From Candidatus Zixiibacteriota bacterium (GTDB lineage: Bacteria > Zixibacteria > MSB-5A5 > GN15 > PGXB01): a DNA stretch of 64,000 bases. Positions 36,483-45,374 of this stretch are shown here, piece after piece. The DNA is taken from contig JAFGAL010000015.1 of NCBI GenBank assembly GCA_016933695.1, forward strand, positions 20,536 through 84,535, given 5' to 3'. The position numbers and the translations under genes are program-made. Within the stretch, counting starts at the first letter, position 1; each line of letters starts with the position of its first letter. The notes under the pieces are model-generated. The model was not told the DNA's origin. It saw only the letters and a program-made list of their open reading frames with translations, and did not search any database.

Positions 36483-39277
36483 CAGAAATTCCATCCGAAG
36501 AAAAAGTCAAAGTCGGTTCGGTCGCTGATATTATTGAAATCCGTGGTCCGGGAGAAATCAAAACGCAGGAGAATCATCCCCCCCAAAGCGACCCGGAATC
36601 CGGCGCCGAATGAGCCGATAAACTGATCGAACTCGTCTTCCCAGGCCGAGCCGGTATCGAAAAACAGCGCGCCACGGATGGCCTGAAAACCGATACCGCC
36701 GATCGGAAATCCCACCAGTAAATTATCTATCAAAGGGAAACGCAATTCGTGAGAGGCGAACAACACATTGCGGGTGTACCATTCGCGACGGTCAAACCCG
36801 CGGAATGACCAGCTCCCGCCGAAATAGATGCGCTGAGGTTCGTCGCCGGATGAGCTGTAGGCAAACAGCCGCGAGGCAAACGCCGAAAACCGCCCCAGTC
36901 GGATATAGTGGCGAAGGTCAACCAGCCCCATGCGATTGTAAAGCCGGCCTTCATTCACTGCGGAGGTGACTCCGACCGTGACATTGTACCGATGCCCCTC
37001 GATCGGCCCGGAAAGATCCCAGAGGCTGTTATCGGAGACAAACGACAGGTAATTGGACATAAGGAATGCTTCCCGGCGTTTTAAAAACATCCAAACGTCC
37101 TTGTCCGAATAGCGCAGATACGTGCTGGTTTCAATACGGTTGAATTTGGAAAGCGGATAATTCAGATAGACCAGTCCGCCGACCTGACGCTCGAAATAAT
37201 ACCCCTCATAATCATTATAGTACTCATTATAAAAATGATATCCGCCCACGCCCCAGTTGACTCGACGCTTTTTGTTCAGATAGGTCACGCCGACATTGAA
37301 ACTGGACAGAAAATCATCCTTGGTCTCGGCCGTGTTGGTTAATAAGAAATAGAAAATGTTATCGCCGAGCATGTCGGACATCGCCATTTGCAGTCCGCCC
37401 AGTGTCCCGTAGACGGGATCATAGCCGATTGCCGACTGCGCGATATCGAACGAGTATTCATTGTTATAATGCACGGTTGAGCGGACCGATTCGTTCGCCA
37501 GCATCCCCGGTTTCCAGAATACCTTGCCCTGAGGGGGATCATCCGCCGCCAGCACCAGCGAATCGTTCAGGGTTGTCTTGTAAATGTGATAACCGAAATC
37601 CTGATACCCGCCGAAAACCAACTCCTGGTTGACCTCATCGATCCTGGGATCATACGCTCCGGTCAATAGACTAGTGAGTTTATTGATCGAACGATCCGGA
37701 TTGAGACGAAAGATATTAAACGCACCGTCACGATCCGACGAAAACAGGATTCCCTGTGCGCCGGCATCGGGCGTGATATCTCGCCAGTTGCCTGAGGTTA
37801 TCGGTACCGGCTCTCCTCCGTCGCGCGGGATCGTATACAGATTCATGGCGCCGATGTCGCCGTCCAAACACCGATTCGACGAGAACACCAGCGTGTCTCC
37901 GGAAAGCAAGAACGCCGGATCGATATCATGATACCAGTCGTCGGTGATCTGCGTCAGATCACCGGTTAACAGGTTTATAAGATAAATATCGGTGACACCG
38001 CTTTTCGGCGCACCGCTGAACACTGCGCTTTTGCCGTCGGGTGAAAATCTCGGTGAGGTGACACTGATCAATCCCGGCAGTTCGTATTTATGAACGATTT
38101 TGCGATCGGTAATATCATACAGGTACAACACATCGGTTTCGGCAGATTTGGAAGAAAACAGCACCATCCCGTCGTTGTTGGCGTCGATGCCGCTTTGCAA
38201 CAGGTGCAACGACTCGAATCCGGCAGTGCGTTCGCCTTTGAGTATCGTCTGCAGTTTCAGTTTCTCGCCATTGGGGTGCATCATATACAATCCCGAGTAC
38301 CCCATTTTATTGGCCTTGAAAACAATCCAGCGCCCGCCGTTCTTGCCATTATTCAGCGTTATCGGGACTCCTTTCACGGAATACCCGCTTCGGGTCAGCT
38401 GTTGGGTCTCATTCTTGGCCAAACCGCCGCCGGCCATTTCCGGGAAATAGCGCTTTTTCAGGTGGTATTCCCATTTTCGTGAGACTTCCTTGAGATCATC
38501 TCCCAGAGTGATTTCCACGATTTCATCGAATGACCGGGACTTCCACCAGTTCTCCAGAAGCAAGACCAGCTTGTCGGAACCGTAGTGGTCGTTGATGAAC
38601 TCGCAAATCGACTGCCCAAGTTTGTACATGAAATACGTCCCGGAAACCATATACATTTCGGGGATCGTTATCAACCGTCCCGAAAGCACCATATCCTTGA
38701 CGACCATGTCGGCATCGGTGTCCCACTCGATCGACCAGAACTCGGCGATCCCCTCGATAAACCAGAGCGGCGGCGCCGCCATGCGCATGAAGCGTTGTTT
38801 GGTCATGACGGTTTGCAGTTTGGAGATGGTGAACACGTGCACCAGCTCATGCCGGATGACATGGGCGAAATCGCGATAAGAGCCGTTGTAGGGAACCACG
38901 ACTCGTCCTTTAAGAAACTCGGTAAATCCGCCCACCGATTCGGGCAGAAGCGACGTGGTCACATTGGTCTGCGTGAAATAATTCCCGGAGCTGTAAATGA
39001 TAAGCGGGATCGGTTTATAGACCTCATGTTTGAATTTGCCGGCGAGAACGTCGTAACTGTCTTCTGCCAGACGGGCCGCAATTCGCGCGATCATATTCTC
39101 TTCGGGGTAAAAGAAAATGCGGAAATGCTCGGTTTCCATCACCTGCCAGTCGAAATTCGTATACTGCACTTTGTTTTTGCCGAAATAAAACTGCCCCCAC
39201 GAAGCCGACGGCAGACAGCAGGATACTATTACGATTGTCAGTACCACTGTTATGCGGGTCGCCAGACGAGTCATCAT
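36482..39277 (-). CDS. secreted metallopeptidase-like / TolB-like propeller / Omp85-like beta-barrel fusion
   Basis: 931 residues from ATG 39277 (adjacent ATG 39274). A signal peptide is cut near ASWGQ. The N-terminal peptidase-MA-like domain has HELVH at residues 143-147 (zinc HExxH) and a second conserved segment WFIEGIAEFWSIEWD. The middle (~290-600) carries TolB/WD40-like propeller repeats (SPRFSPDGKSAVFSG, DIDPAFLLSGDTLVFSSNR). The last ~300 residues form an outer-membrane barrel with the surface-antigen/Omp85 ending (FFDTGSAWEDEF, GAGFRVALGG, DFFFGWNF). It is anchored in the outer membrane with its peptidase domain in the periplasm. Its substrate is unknown. Confidence 0.82.
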   Translation of the reverse strand: MMTRLATRITVVLTIVIVSCCLPSASWGQFYFGKNKVQYTNFDWQVMETEHFRIFFYPEENMIARIAARLAEDSYDVLAGKFKHEVYKPIPLIIYSSGNYFTQTNVTTSLLPESVGGFTEFLKGRVVVPYNGSYRDFAHVIRHELVHVFTISKLQTVMTKQRFMRMAAPPLWFIEGIAEFWSIEWDTDADMVVKDMVLSGRLITIPEMYMVSGTYFMYKLGQSICEFINDHYGSDKLVLLLENWWKSRSFDEIVEITLGDDLKEVSRKWEYHLKKRYFPEMAGGGLAKNETQQLTRSGYSVKGVPITLNNGKNGGRWIVFKANKMGYSGLYMMHPNGEKLKLQTILKGERTAGFESLHLLQSGIDANNDGMVLFSSKSAETDVLYLYDITDRKIVHKYELPGLISVTSPRFSPDGKSAVFSGAPKSGVTDIYLINLLTGDLTQITDDWYHDIDPAFLLSGDTLVFSSNRCLDGDIGAMNLYTIPRDGGEPVPITSGNWRDITPDAGAQGILFSSDRDGAFNIFRLNPDRSINKLTSLLTGAYDPRIDEVNQELVFGGYQDFGYHIYKTTLNDSLVLAADDPPQGKVFWKPGMLANESVRSTVHYNNEYSFDIAQSAIGYDPVYGTLGGLQMAMSDMLGDNIFYFLLTNTAETKDDFLSSFNVGVTYLNKKRRVNWGVGGYHFYNEYYNDYEGYYFERQVGGLVYLNYPLSKFNRIETSTYLRYSDKDVWMFLKRREAFLMSNYLSFVSDNSLWDLSGPIEGHRYNVTVGVTSAVNEGRLYNRMGLVDLRHYIRLGRFSAFASRLFAYSSSGDEPQRIYFGGSWSFRGFDRREWYTRNVLFASHELRFPLIDNLLVGFPIGGIGFQAIRGALFFDTGSAWEDEFDQFIGSFGAGFRVALGGMILLRFDFSRTTDFNNISDRTDFDFFFGWNF

Positions 39278-39392
39278 GAATCCAAACTTTGTTATCCGAT
39301 TGCCAATCAGCCGCTTTCCATAACGGCGGAGATACATTATTCATATCGGCATAATGCCGTTCGGTTTACAATCCCCGATCCGCTTTCCGGAA

Positions 39393-40379
39393 TTAATGTA
39401 TCCCGGTGTCGTATCCGCAGGCAATGCAAATTCCGTTTCGCAATCCCGCCGGATTGATCCGATACCCCCGGCGCGAGATCACGACCGCTCCACATGACGG
39501 GCAACGCGTATCCGCTTTGTCGGTTAAATGCACATTGCCCAAAAAGACATAATCCAGTTTCTTTTTTGCTATTTCGTAGGCGCTTTCAAGCGTTTCCAGC
39601 GGTGTGGGAGGATTGGTCATGCGATAGGTCGGGTAATAAGCCGAAAAATGCAGGGGGATGCGCGGTGACAGCCCGGCAATGAAATCGGTCAATCGTTCAA
39701 AATCATCCGAGGTGTCATTGCGGCCCGGAATCACCAGATTGGTCACCTCAATATGCGTTCCATACTCGTACAAGCGCGAGATTGTATGCACAACCGGAGC
39801 CTGTTTTCCCTTGCAAATGCGTTTATAGAAATCTTCATTCATGGCTTTTAAATCGATGTTGGCGGCGTCAATAATCGGTAGTAACTCCTCCAGCGGTTCC
39901 GGGTTTATGTATCCGTTGGAAACCAGCACGTTTTTTAAGCCGGCCTCATGTATTAAACGCCCGGCCGCCCTGATATATTCAAACCAAATTAACGGTTCGG
40001 AATACGTATACGCGATTCCGATTGAATTTCGTCCGGCGGCAAGCTCGACCAGCTCATCCGGTTCAACATATCTCGTGGGGACTTTGGTCTGTGAAATATC
40101 CCAGTTCTGGCAGTTGGCGCATTTGAAATTACAGCCATTGGCGCCGGTGGAGAAGATGACCGATCCCGGATGAAAGTGATACAGCGGCTTTTTTTCTATC
40201 GGATCATAGGCTCCAGTCACCAGTTCGCCGTAATTTTCCGTAACCAGCGTCCCCCCCCGATTGAATCGGGTTCGGCAAATTCCCACCTTGCCTTCGGTTA
40301 GAAGGCATTCGGCCGGGCAAAGCCAGCACCGGACTTTACCGTCCGCGAGTTTTTCCGAATATGCCGCCGGTATTATCAT
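39393..40379 (-). CDS. amrS: AmmeMemoRadiSam-system radical SAM enzyme
   Basis: 328 residues. The radical-SAM cluster motif CxxxCxxC is in NGCNFKCANCQNW. The preceding LCPAECLLTEGKVGICRTR and the distinctive GAYDPIEKKPLYHFHPG are typical of the AmrS subfamily. A C-terminal zinc-ribbon-like CPSCG...CIACG is present. The partner AMMECR1 and Memo proteins are not encoded nearby; the biochemical role of the system is unresolved. Its start overlaps the end of the heptosyltransferase fusion by 4 bp (40376-40379), so the two are cotranslated. Confidence 0.9.
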   Translation of the reverse strand: MIIPAAYSEKLADGKVRCWLCPAECLLTEGKVGICRTRFNRGGTLVTENYGELVTGAYDPIEKKPLYHFHPGSVIFSTGANGCNFKCANCQNWDISQTKVPTRYVEPDELVELAAGRNSIGIAYTYSEPLIWFEYIRAAGRLIHEAGLKNVLVSNGYINPEPLEELLPIIDAANIDLKAMNEDFYKRICKGKQAPVVHTISRLYEYGTHIEVTNLVIPGRNDTSDDFERLTDFIAGLSPRIPLHFSAYYPTYRMTNPPTPLETLESAYEIAKKKLDYVFLGNVHLTDKADTRCPSCGAVVISRRGYRINPAGLRNGICIACGYDTGIH

Positions 40380-41965
40380 GGATACGATCCTTGTCCGCCC
40401 CTTACTATATAATCTACGGCTTCACCGAGATTCTCAACAATTTTTTCCGGCCAAAAGGCATACTGCCGGTCGATCAGGGATTCCTGCTGTCTTCCGTATC
40501 CGGTGCGAACCAGAATTCCGTTCGCTCCGACAACATATGCCAAAGCACAATCGGTCAGCTTATCCCCGACGACATACGACAGATGCGGATTGATATTGTG
40601 ACGCCGCGCGGCCGTCTCCACCATACCGCTTCCCGGCTTGCGATCAGTGGAATGCCGGGCATATCCGGCAACCGTTCCCTTTTTATAATAGGGACAATAC
40701 AGGATATCGTCAAGCGGTGCGTCCTGGTCGGCAAACAGGCGCATGACACGTGTGTTTACCGCCTGCACGGAGAGCTCGTCGAAAAACCCCCGCGCCACTC
40801 CCGATTGATTGGACAGCACGATAATCTTGTATCCGGCGCGACGGACGGCACGAATCGCGTCGACCGCGCGGGTTTCCGGCTCAACATCCGACGGCGTCGA
40901 AATAAAATACTTCTCTTTAATCAGCGTCCCGTCGCGATCGACAAACAAGGCCTTCTCCCCTTTGGAGTTTCCCGCAAGCATCTTCTGCAGATTGTCCATG
41001 ACATCATTGACCTCAATCCGCGTGAAACAATACTGCGTTTCACGATGGCAGGCCTTTTGCCCGTGCAGTGAGCAGGGACGGCAGTATTCCTCGACTTCAA
41101 GCACGCGATCCTGTAATCCGCGCGGGGTAAAGCCGAGCGTCGGATGAGTCGGGCCAAACAGCGCCAGCACCGGGGTTCCCACCGAGGAGCCGAGATGCAT
41201 CAGACCGGAATCATTGCTGATGAGAATTTCGGCACGCGTGATTTCGCGCGCCACGGTGATTAAATCGGCATCAAGCAAAATCCGCAGCTTTTCCTCGGGG
41301 AATTCACTCGCCAGATCCAGCATGGCACTATCTGATGACGACAACAACAGTAAAACCGTGCCGATATTATCACCAATAATCCGCCGCACCAACTCACGGA
41401 ACCGATCCGCCGGCCACTGTTTGGCGGGATATGATGCTCCCGGCGCAATAGCTATCAGCGGAAGGCTATCGGTTACTGTTCCATGAGAGTCATTCGAATC
41501 CGGCGGCAGATGCAAAACCGGACGACGGCAATACACGTCCCCTCCAACCGCCTCGACCGCTTGATCATAAAGGTCTATGGCATGCGGAGGATTATCGATA
41601 ATGCGATGACGTTTGACCGCCGCCATTCGCTCCAGACGCCGCTTGGGATACTGGGTTTTATACGGTGCGCTGATATAGCGGGTGATAAATTGCGAGCGGA
41701 TATTCCCATGCAGATCACAGACCAGGTCAAAGCCGATTCGATCGAGTTGTTCGGCGGTATGATACAGCTGCAAAAGCGTGATTTTCTGCGGCAACGTGAT
41801 TACATCATCAACGCCCGCGAAACAGCGCACCAGTGATGCGGTACGTTCCCGTGTAAGGAAATATATGCGCGATTCGGGGTACGATAATTTCAGATTCAGA
41901 ACCGGCGCGGAGGTCAACAGCACGTCGCCGATTGCCCCCAGCCTGATGACGAGAATGTTTTTCAT
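40376..41965 (-). CDS. fusion of GT9 heptosyltransferase and HAD heptose-bisphosphate phosphatase-like domain
   Basis: 529 residues. The N-terminal GT9 glycosyltransferase (1-~331) has MKNILVIRLGAIGDVLL, the APGASYPAKQWP sugar-nucleotide segment and SNDSGLMHLGS. The C-terminal HAD-IIIA phosphatase (~338-515) has FVDRDGTLI (Asp343 nucleophile, Asp345) and IVLSNQSGVARGFF, like GmhB. The GmhB/HisB zinc ligands Cys-x-His...Cys-x-Cys are mostly gone: CPY replaces CPH (Cys424 kept, Tyr426), and the second pair is replaced in HSTDRKPG. The combined role would be making and adding heptose to LPS. UppP is encoded 4 bp upstream, AmrS overlaps downstream. Confidence 0.85.
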   Translation of the reverse strand: MKNILVIRLGAIGDVLLTSAPVLNLKLSYPESRIYFLTRERTASLVRCFAGVDDVITLPQKITLLQLYHTAEQLDRIGFDLVCDLHGNIRSQFITRYISAPYKTQYPKRRLERMAAVKRHRIIDNPPHAIDLYDQAVEAVGGDVYCRRPVLHLPPDSNDSHGTVTDSLPLIAIAPGASYPAKQWPADRFRELVRRIIGDNIGTVLLLLSSSDSAMLDLASEFPEEKLRILLDADLITVAREITRAEILISNDSGLMHLGSSVGTPVLALFGPTHPTLGFTPRGLQDRVLEVEEYCRPCSLHGQKACHRETQYCFTRIEVNDVMDNLQKMLAGNSKGEKALFVDRDGTLIKEKYFISTPSDVEPETRAVDAIRAVRRAGYKIIVLSNQSGVARGFFDELSVQAVNTRVMRLFADQDAPLDDILYCPYYKKGTVAGYARHSTDRKPGSGMVETAARRHNINPHLSYVVGDKLTDCALAYVVGANGILVRTGYGRQQESLIDRQYAFWPEKIVENLGEAVDYIVRGGQGSYP

Positions 41966-41969
41966 TGCC

Positions 41970-42743
41970 TTATATGAAATACAGTATACCTAATATGCCA
42001 ATGATAAGGCAATAAATACCGAAATATTGAAATTTCCCCTTCTTGATAATACTCAGAAGCAAATAGACGGCAAACAGTCCGGATAAAAAGGAAACTGCCG
42101 TCCCGACCGCATACTGGCCGATCAAAGTTGTGTCCAGGTCGACAATTTCACGAAGTTTGAATACAATGGCGCCCGCAATAGCCGGAATGGAAAGCAAAAA
42201 CGAAAACTCGGCGGCTTCCATCGGCTTGATGCCGACAAACATTCCGGCCGCAATCGTGGAACCGGATCGCGAAATCCCCGGGAAAATCGCCAGCGCCTGC
42301 CCGCATCCGATTAAAAACGCCTTTCCGCCGGAGACCTCGCCGCCTTTTTTCTTTATCACTCCCGTAAGAAGCAAAACAAACCCGGTAATCACCAGCATAA
42401 CCGATGTCAGAACCGGCGACGAAAAGGCCTCTTCGATGATATCATCGAACAATAGCGCCACGACCACCGCGGGAATCGTCCCGAGGATGAGAAAGAGAAT
42501 CATCCGCCGTTCGGTTTTCATGGAACGATCGAACAGCGCCAGAATCAGCCTTATAATCCGTTCCCGGAAATATATCAAAACGGCCATCAGGGTCCCGAAA
42601 TGCACCAGCAACTCAAAGACCACCCCGTTCAATTTGACTCCCAGAAGATGCTGGGTCAGCACGAGATGTCCCGATGACGACACGGGCAAAAACTCGGTCA
42701 GCCCCTGTAATACGCCAAGAATGATTGCGTCAAGATAATTCAT
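41970..42743 (-). CDS. uppP: undecaprenyl-diphosphatase
   Basis: 257 residues, all helices, typical UppP/BacA length. It starts MNYLDAIILGVLQGLTEFLPVSSSGHL, containing the (E/Q)xxxE-like and VSSSGH active-site motifs, and has the second catalytic motif GISRSGSTIAAGMF. It dephosphorylates undecaprenyl pyrophosphate to recycle the lipid carrier for peptidoglycan and surface polysaccharides. Gap of 4 bp to the heptosyltransferase fusion suggests coexpression with LPS assembly. Confidence 0.96.
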   Translation of the reverse strand: MNYLDAIILGVLQGLTEFLPVSSSGHLVLTQHLLGVKLNGVVFELLVHFGTLMAVLIYFRERIIRLILALFDRSMKTERRMILFLILGTIPAVVVALLFDDIIEEAFSSPVLTSVMLVITGFVLLLTGVIKKKGGEVSGGKAFLIGCGQALAIFPGISRSGSTIAAGMFVGIKPMEAAEFSFLLSIPAIAGAIVFKLREIVDLDTTLIGQYAVGTAVSFLSGLFAVYLLLSIIKKGKFQYFGIYCLIIGILGILYFI

Positions 42744-42744
42744 A

Positions 42745-42771
42745 ATAAAAGCTCCGGCGTTGACCGGAGCT
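42745..42771 (-). terminator. intrinsic terminator after the beta-barrel gene
   Basis: Stem AGCTCCGG (42750-42757) / CCGGAGCT (42764-42771) with a 6-nt loop. Minus-strand readout ends in TTTTATT. On the plus strand GTTTTTTC follows. It separates the beta-barrel gene from uppP. Confidence 0.85.
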
Positions 42772-42798
42772 GTTTTTTCATTCGTTTCTCACTGAATC

Positions 42799-43446
42799 CT
42801 AAAAAGCCCGAAATTCGACACCAAAGAACAATCCGGCGTTTCCGTCGAGCTGAAATTCACCGTAAATATTGAACTCCTCCGATGCCTCAAATTTGGCGCC
42901 GGCGTTCAGCCCGGCGAAGAAATCGGATTCATCATTATCTCCAGCTGATACTTTTTCCATGCGAAGATTGAGTCGGCCGTAAGGAATAATGCGACGGCCG
43001 GAATCGAAACGATACGGAATGGAGATGATCGCATTGCCGCCTATTTGCAACACCGAGCCACCCTCGAAATCGACATATTCCAGAAATCCGCCAAAGGCGA
43101 GATCAAACGGATTCTTACGGTTGCGATCATAATAATCCAGGAATTCGTATTTGAAATCCGCACCGAACATGATCTTGGGATCGGCGCCTTCAATATCGGG
43201 ATCGAAGAAACCGAGTTTTACTCTTCCTTCGGTGTAATCCGAAAAGCCGTATGTCAGATTGCCGAACACCGATGTTCCCTCATCGCAGATACCGATATGC
43301 CCGCCGACCAAGCCCAGACCGTATCCGCAGGCGTCGGCCGTGGTCAAATTGCCCATTGCCAATCCGGCGGCACTTCGACCCTGCACCGGTGAAACCATAC
43401 CAGCCATCAAGAGCAATACCAACGCAACACTGCATTTCACCTTCAT
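42799..43446 (-). CDS. outer-membrane beta-barrel protein, unknown specificity
   Basis: 215 residues with a clear signal peptide (MKVKCSVALVLLLMAGMVS, cut after VQG). The rest alternates strand-like stretches and acidic turns (FGNLTYGFSDYTEGRVKLGFF, LQIGGNAIISIPYRF, FGVEFRAF). It ends in Phe, the usual signal for outer-membrane barrel assembly. I cannot assign a function; a small porin or structural barrel is likely. AAGGAG precedes the ATG, with a TTGACA-N18-TATCAT promoter upstream. Confidence 0.72.
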   Translation of the reverse strand: MKVKCSVALVLLLMAGMVSPVQGRSAAGLAMGNLTTADACGYGLGLVGGHIGICDEGTSVFGNLTYGFSDYTEGRVKLGFFDPDIEGADPKIMFGADFKYEFLDYYDRNRKNPFDLAFGGFLEYVDFEGGSVLQIGGNAIISIPYRFDSGRRIIPYGRLNLRMEKVSAGDNDESDFFAGLNAGAKFEASEEFNIYGEFQLDGNAGLFFGVEFRAF

Positions 43447-43482
43447 TTTCCACTCCTTCGTACATCAGGATATTTTTGAGGC

Positions 43483-43512
43483 ATGATATTCAGTAACATA
43501 ATACTCTGTCAA
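43483..43512 (-). promoter_or_regulatory. promoter of the beta-barrel gene
   Basis: Minus strand TTGACA (43512-43507), 18-bp spacer, TATCAT (43488-43483), 37 bp before the ATG. Confidence 0.6.
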
Positions 43513-43563
43513 CAAAAATAAAGTCGCCGGAAAACGCCGTCAGTGCGAAATCCCGGTTTTGTC

Positions 43564-43593
43564 TTGACATTGAAAGAAAAATCATGGTATTAT
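43564..43593 (+). promoter_or_regulatory. promoter of the NSS transporter gene
   Basis: TTGACA (43564-43569), 18-bp spacer, TATTAT (43588-43593). Together with the opposite promoter it forms a divergent pair in the 216-bp gap. Confidence 0.65.
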
Positions 43594-43662
43594 TTATCGT
43601 GATGCAGACTCTATTCTTCGCAAAGAACCCATCCATATATATTCACTGGCAGAGGTAAGACT

Positions 43663-45234
43663 ATGGAAAAAGCGAGACAACGGTGGGGAACGCGACTCGG
43701 CGTCATTCTGGCGGTGGCGGGATCAGCCGTCGGACTGGGCAATTTCCTTCGATTTCCGGTTCAGGCTGCCAAAAACGGCGGCGGCGCCTTCATGATTCCC
43801 TACCTGGTGGCACTGGTGCTGATCGGCATCCCCCTGGTCTGGGCGGAATGGACCGCGGGACGATTCGGCGGCGGATTCGGCCATACCAGCGCTCCCGGTA
43901 TCTTCCAATCCATGTGGAAGAAAAGCCGTTTTATCAAATACCTGGGTATATTCGGGATTTTCGGGCCGTTTTTGATTTATATGTACTATGTTTACATCGA
44001 ATCCTGGTGTCTGGCCTATGCGTACTATTCACTCACGGGACAGCTGGCGAGTATTACATCAGGCGGCGGCTTCATCGAATTTCTGTCGGGATACCAGGGT
44101 ATCACCGAGACCGGAGTATTCTCGGGCACTCTTCCCGGATTCGTCTTTTTCCTGATCACGTTTTTGCTGAACATGTCGGTTACCTACTTCGGCATCAAGG
44201 GAGGAATCGAAAAGTTGTGCAATATCGCTCTGCCGCTGTTGTTCTTTTTCGGCATCGTGCTGGCGGTGCGAGTGATAACATTGTTTGCACCTGATCCGCT
44301 CCATCCGGACTGGAGTTCGATCAACGGTCTGGGATTCTTGTGGAATCCGGATTTCTCCGCGTTAAAATCGGCCAAAGTCTGGCTGGCAGCCGCCGGACAG
44401 ATCTTTTTCACACTGTCGGTCGGCATGGGTGTTATTCTGACCTATTCGAGTTACCTTCGCAAGAACGACGACGTCGCGCTTTCGGGACTGGCGGCGGCAT
44501 CCACCAATGAATTCGCCGAAGTGATTATCGGTGGATCACTGGTGATTCCGGCGGCCTTTATCTTCTTCGGCCCGGAGGAGATCATCACCGTGGCCGAATC
44601 AGGTGCTTTCAATCTCGGCTTTGTCACCATGCCACAGATATTCAATCAGATTCCCGTGGGTGCACTGTTCGGCTTCCTCTGGTTTTTCATGCTGTTTCTG
44701 GCGGGAATAACATCATCAATATCAATCGCGCAACCGTCGGTGGCGTTTCTCGAGGATGAGTTAAAAATCAAACGCCAGAGCGCCGTGAAAATCTTCGGCG
44801 TGGTGGCGTTTCTGCTCTGCCAGCCGGCAATCTGGTTTATGCACCGGGGAGTCCTCGGTGATCTCGATTTCTGGGGGGCGAATTTCATCATTGTCCTGGG
44901 CGCGACGATTGAGATTATTCTGCTGGCCTGGATATTCGGTATCGACAAAGCCTGGCATGAACTGCATCAGGGAGCCGATCTGCGGGTCCCGCGGGTTTTC
45001 CGGTTTATTATCAAATATATCACCCCCACCTGTCTGCTGACCATATTGATCTGGTGGCTAATCAGCGATTGGTGGGATACCATCACCATGAAAGAGGTGG
45101 CTTCGGTCGATGTCCCCTACATACTCGGCACGAGGCTTTTGCTTCTGGCACTGCTTGGCGTTCTGGCGATCATGGTGCGGGTGGCCTGGCACAGACGAAA
45201 ACTGACCAACGCGGCGGAGGAGGCGGAATCATGA
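43663..45234 (+). CDS. neurotransmitter:sodium symporter (NSS/SNF) family transporter
   Basis: 523 residues, about 12 membrane helices. Helix 1 has AVAGSAVGLGNFLRFPVQAAKNGGGAF, the NSS (LeuT-fold) Na+/substrate-site signature, followed by IPLVWAEWTAGRFGG. A gated helix-6 region and the long C-terminus with helices 11-12 are present. It imports an amino acid or related amine with Na+; the substrate cannot be told. The small gene that follows overlaps by ATGA and resembles accessory subunits known for some bacterial NSS carriers. Confidence 0.93.
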   Translation: MEKARQRWGTRLGVILAVAGSAVGLGNFLRFPVQAAKNGGGAFMIPYLVALVLIGIPLVWAEWTAGRFGGGFGHTSAPGIFQSMWKKSRFIKYLGIFGIFGPFLIYMYYVYIESWCLAYAYYSLTGQLASITSGGGFIEFLSGYQGITETGVFSGTLPGFVFFLITFLLNMSVTYFGIKGGIEKLCNIALPLLFFFGIVLAVRVITLFAPDPLHPDWSSINGLGFLWNPDFSALKSAKVWLAAAGQIFFTLSVGMGVILTYSSYLRKNDDVALSGLAAASTNEFAEVIIGGSLVIPAAFIFFGPEEIITVAESGAFNLGFVTMPQIFNQIPVGALFGFLWFFMLFLAGITSSISIAQPSVAFLEDELKIKRQSAVKIFGVVAFLLCQPAIWFMHRGVLGDLDFWGANFIIVLGATIEIILLAWIFGIDKAWHELHQGADLRVPRVFRFIIKYITPTCLLTILIWWLISDWWDTITMKEVASVDVPYILGTRLLLLALLGVLAIMVRVAWHRRKLTNAAEEAES

Positions 45235-45362
45235 CGACCGGCGGATGGATCTTTCTGATGTTTTCGTGGGGGATGATTGTAAGTCTGGTATTTTTCTGCT
45301 ACGGCAGAATATTGCGAGGGAAAAAGGACAACGACGATATCGCGAAATACCACGATCCGTAA
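45231..45362 (+). CDS. 43-residue single-span accessory subunit of the NSS transporter
   Basis: ATG 45231 overlaps the transporter stop (ATGA), and the protein is MTTGGWIFLMFSWGMIVSLV plus a short charged tail (ILRGKKDNDDIAKYHDP). One membrane helix (about residues 6-28) starts immediately after the Met. Several bacterial NSS carriers (for example MetP) have a small MetS-type subunit encoded directly behind them; size, topology and overlap fit this. The longer frame beginning at 45054 lies inside the transporter gene and is a shadow. Confidence 0.7.
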   Translation: MTTGGWIFLMFSWGMIVSLVFFCYGRILRGKKDNDDIAKYHDP

Positions 45363-45374
45363 ACGACGACGAAA

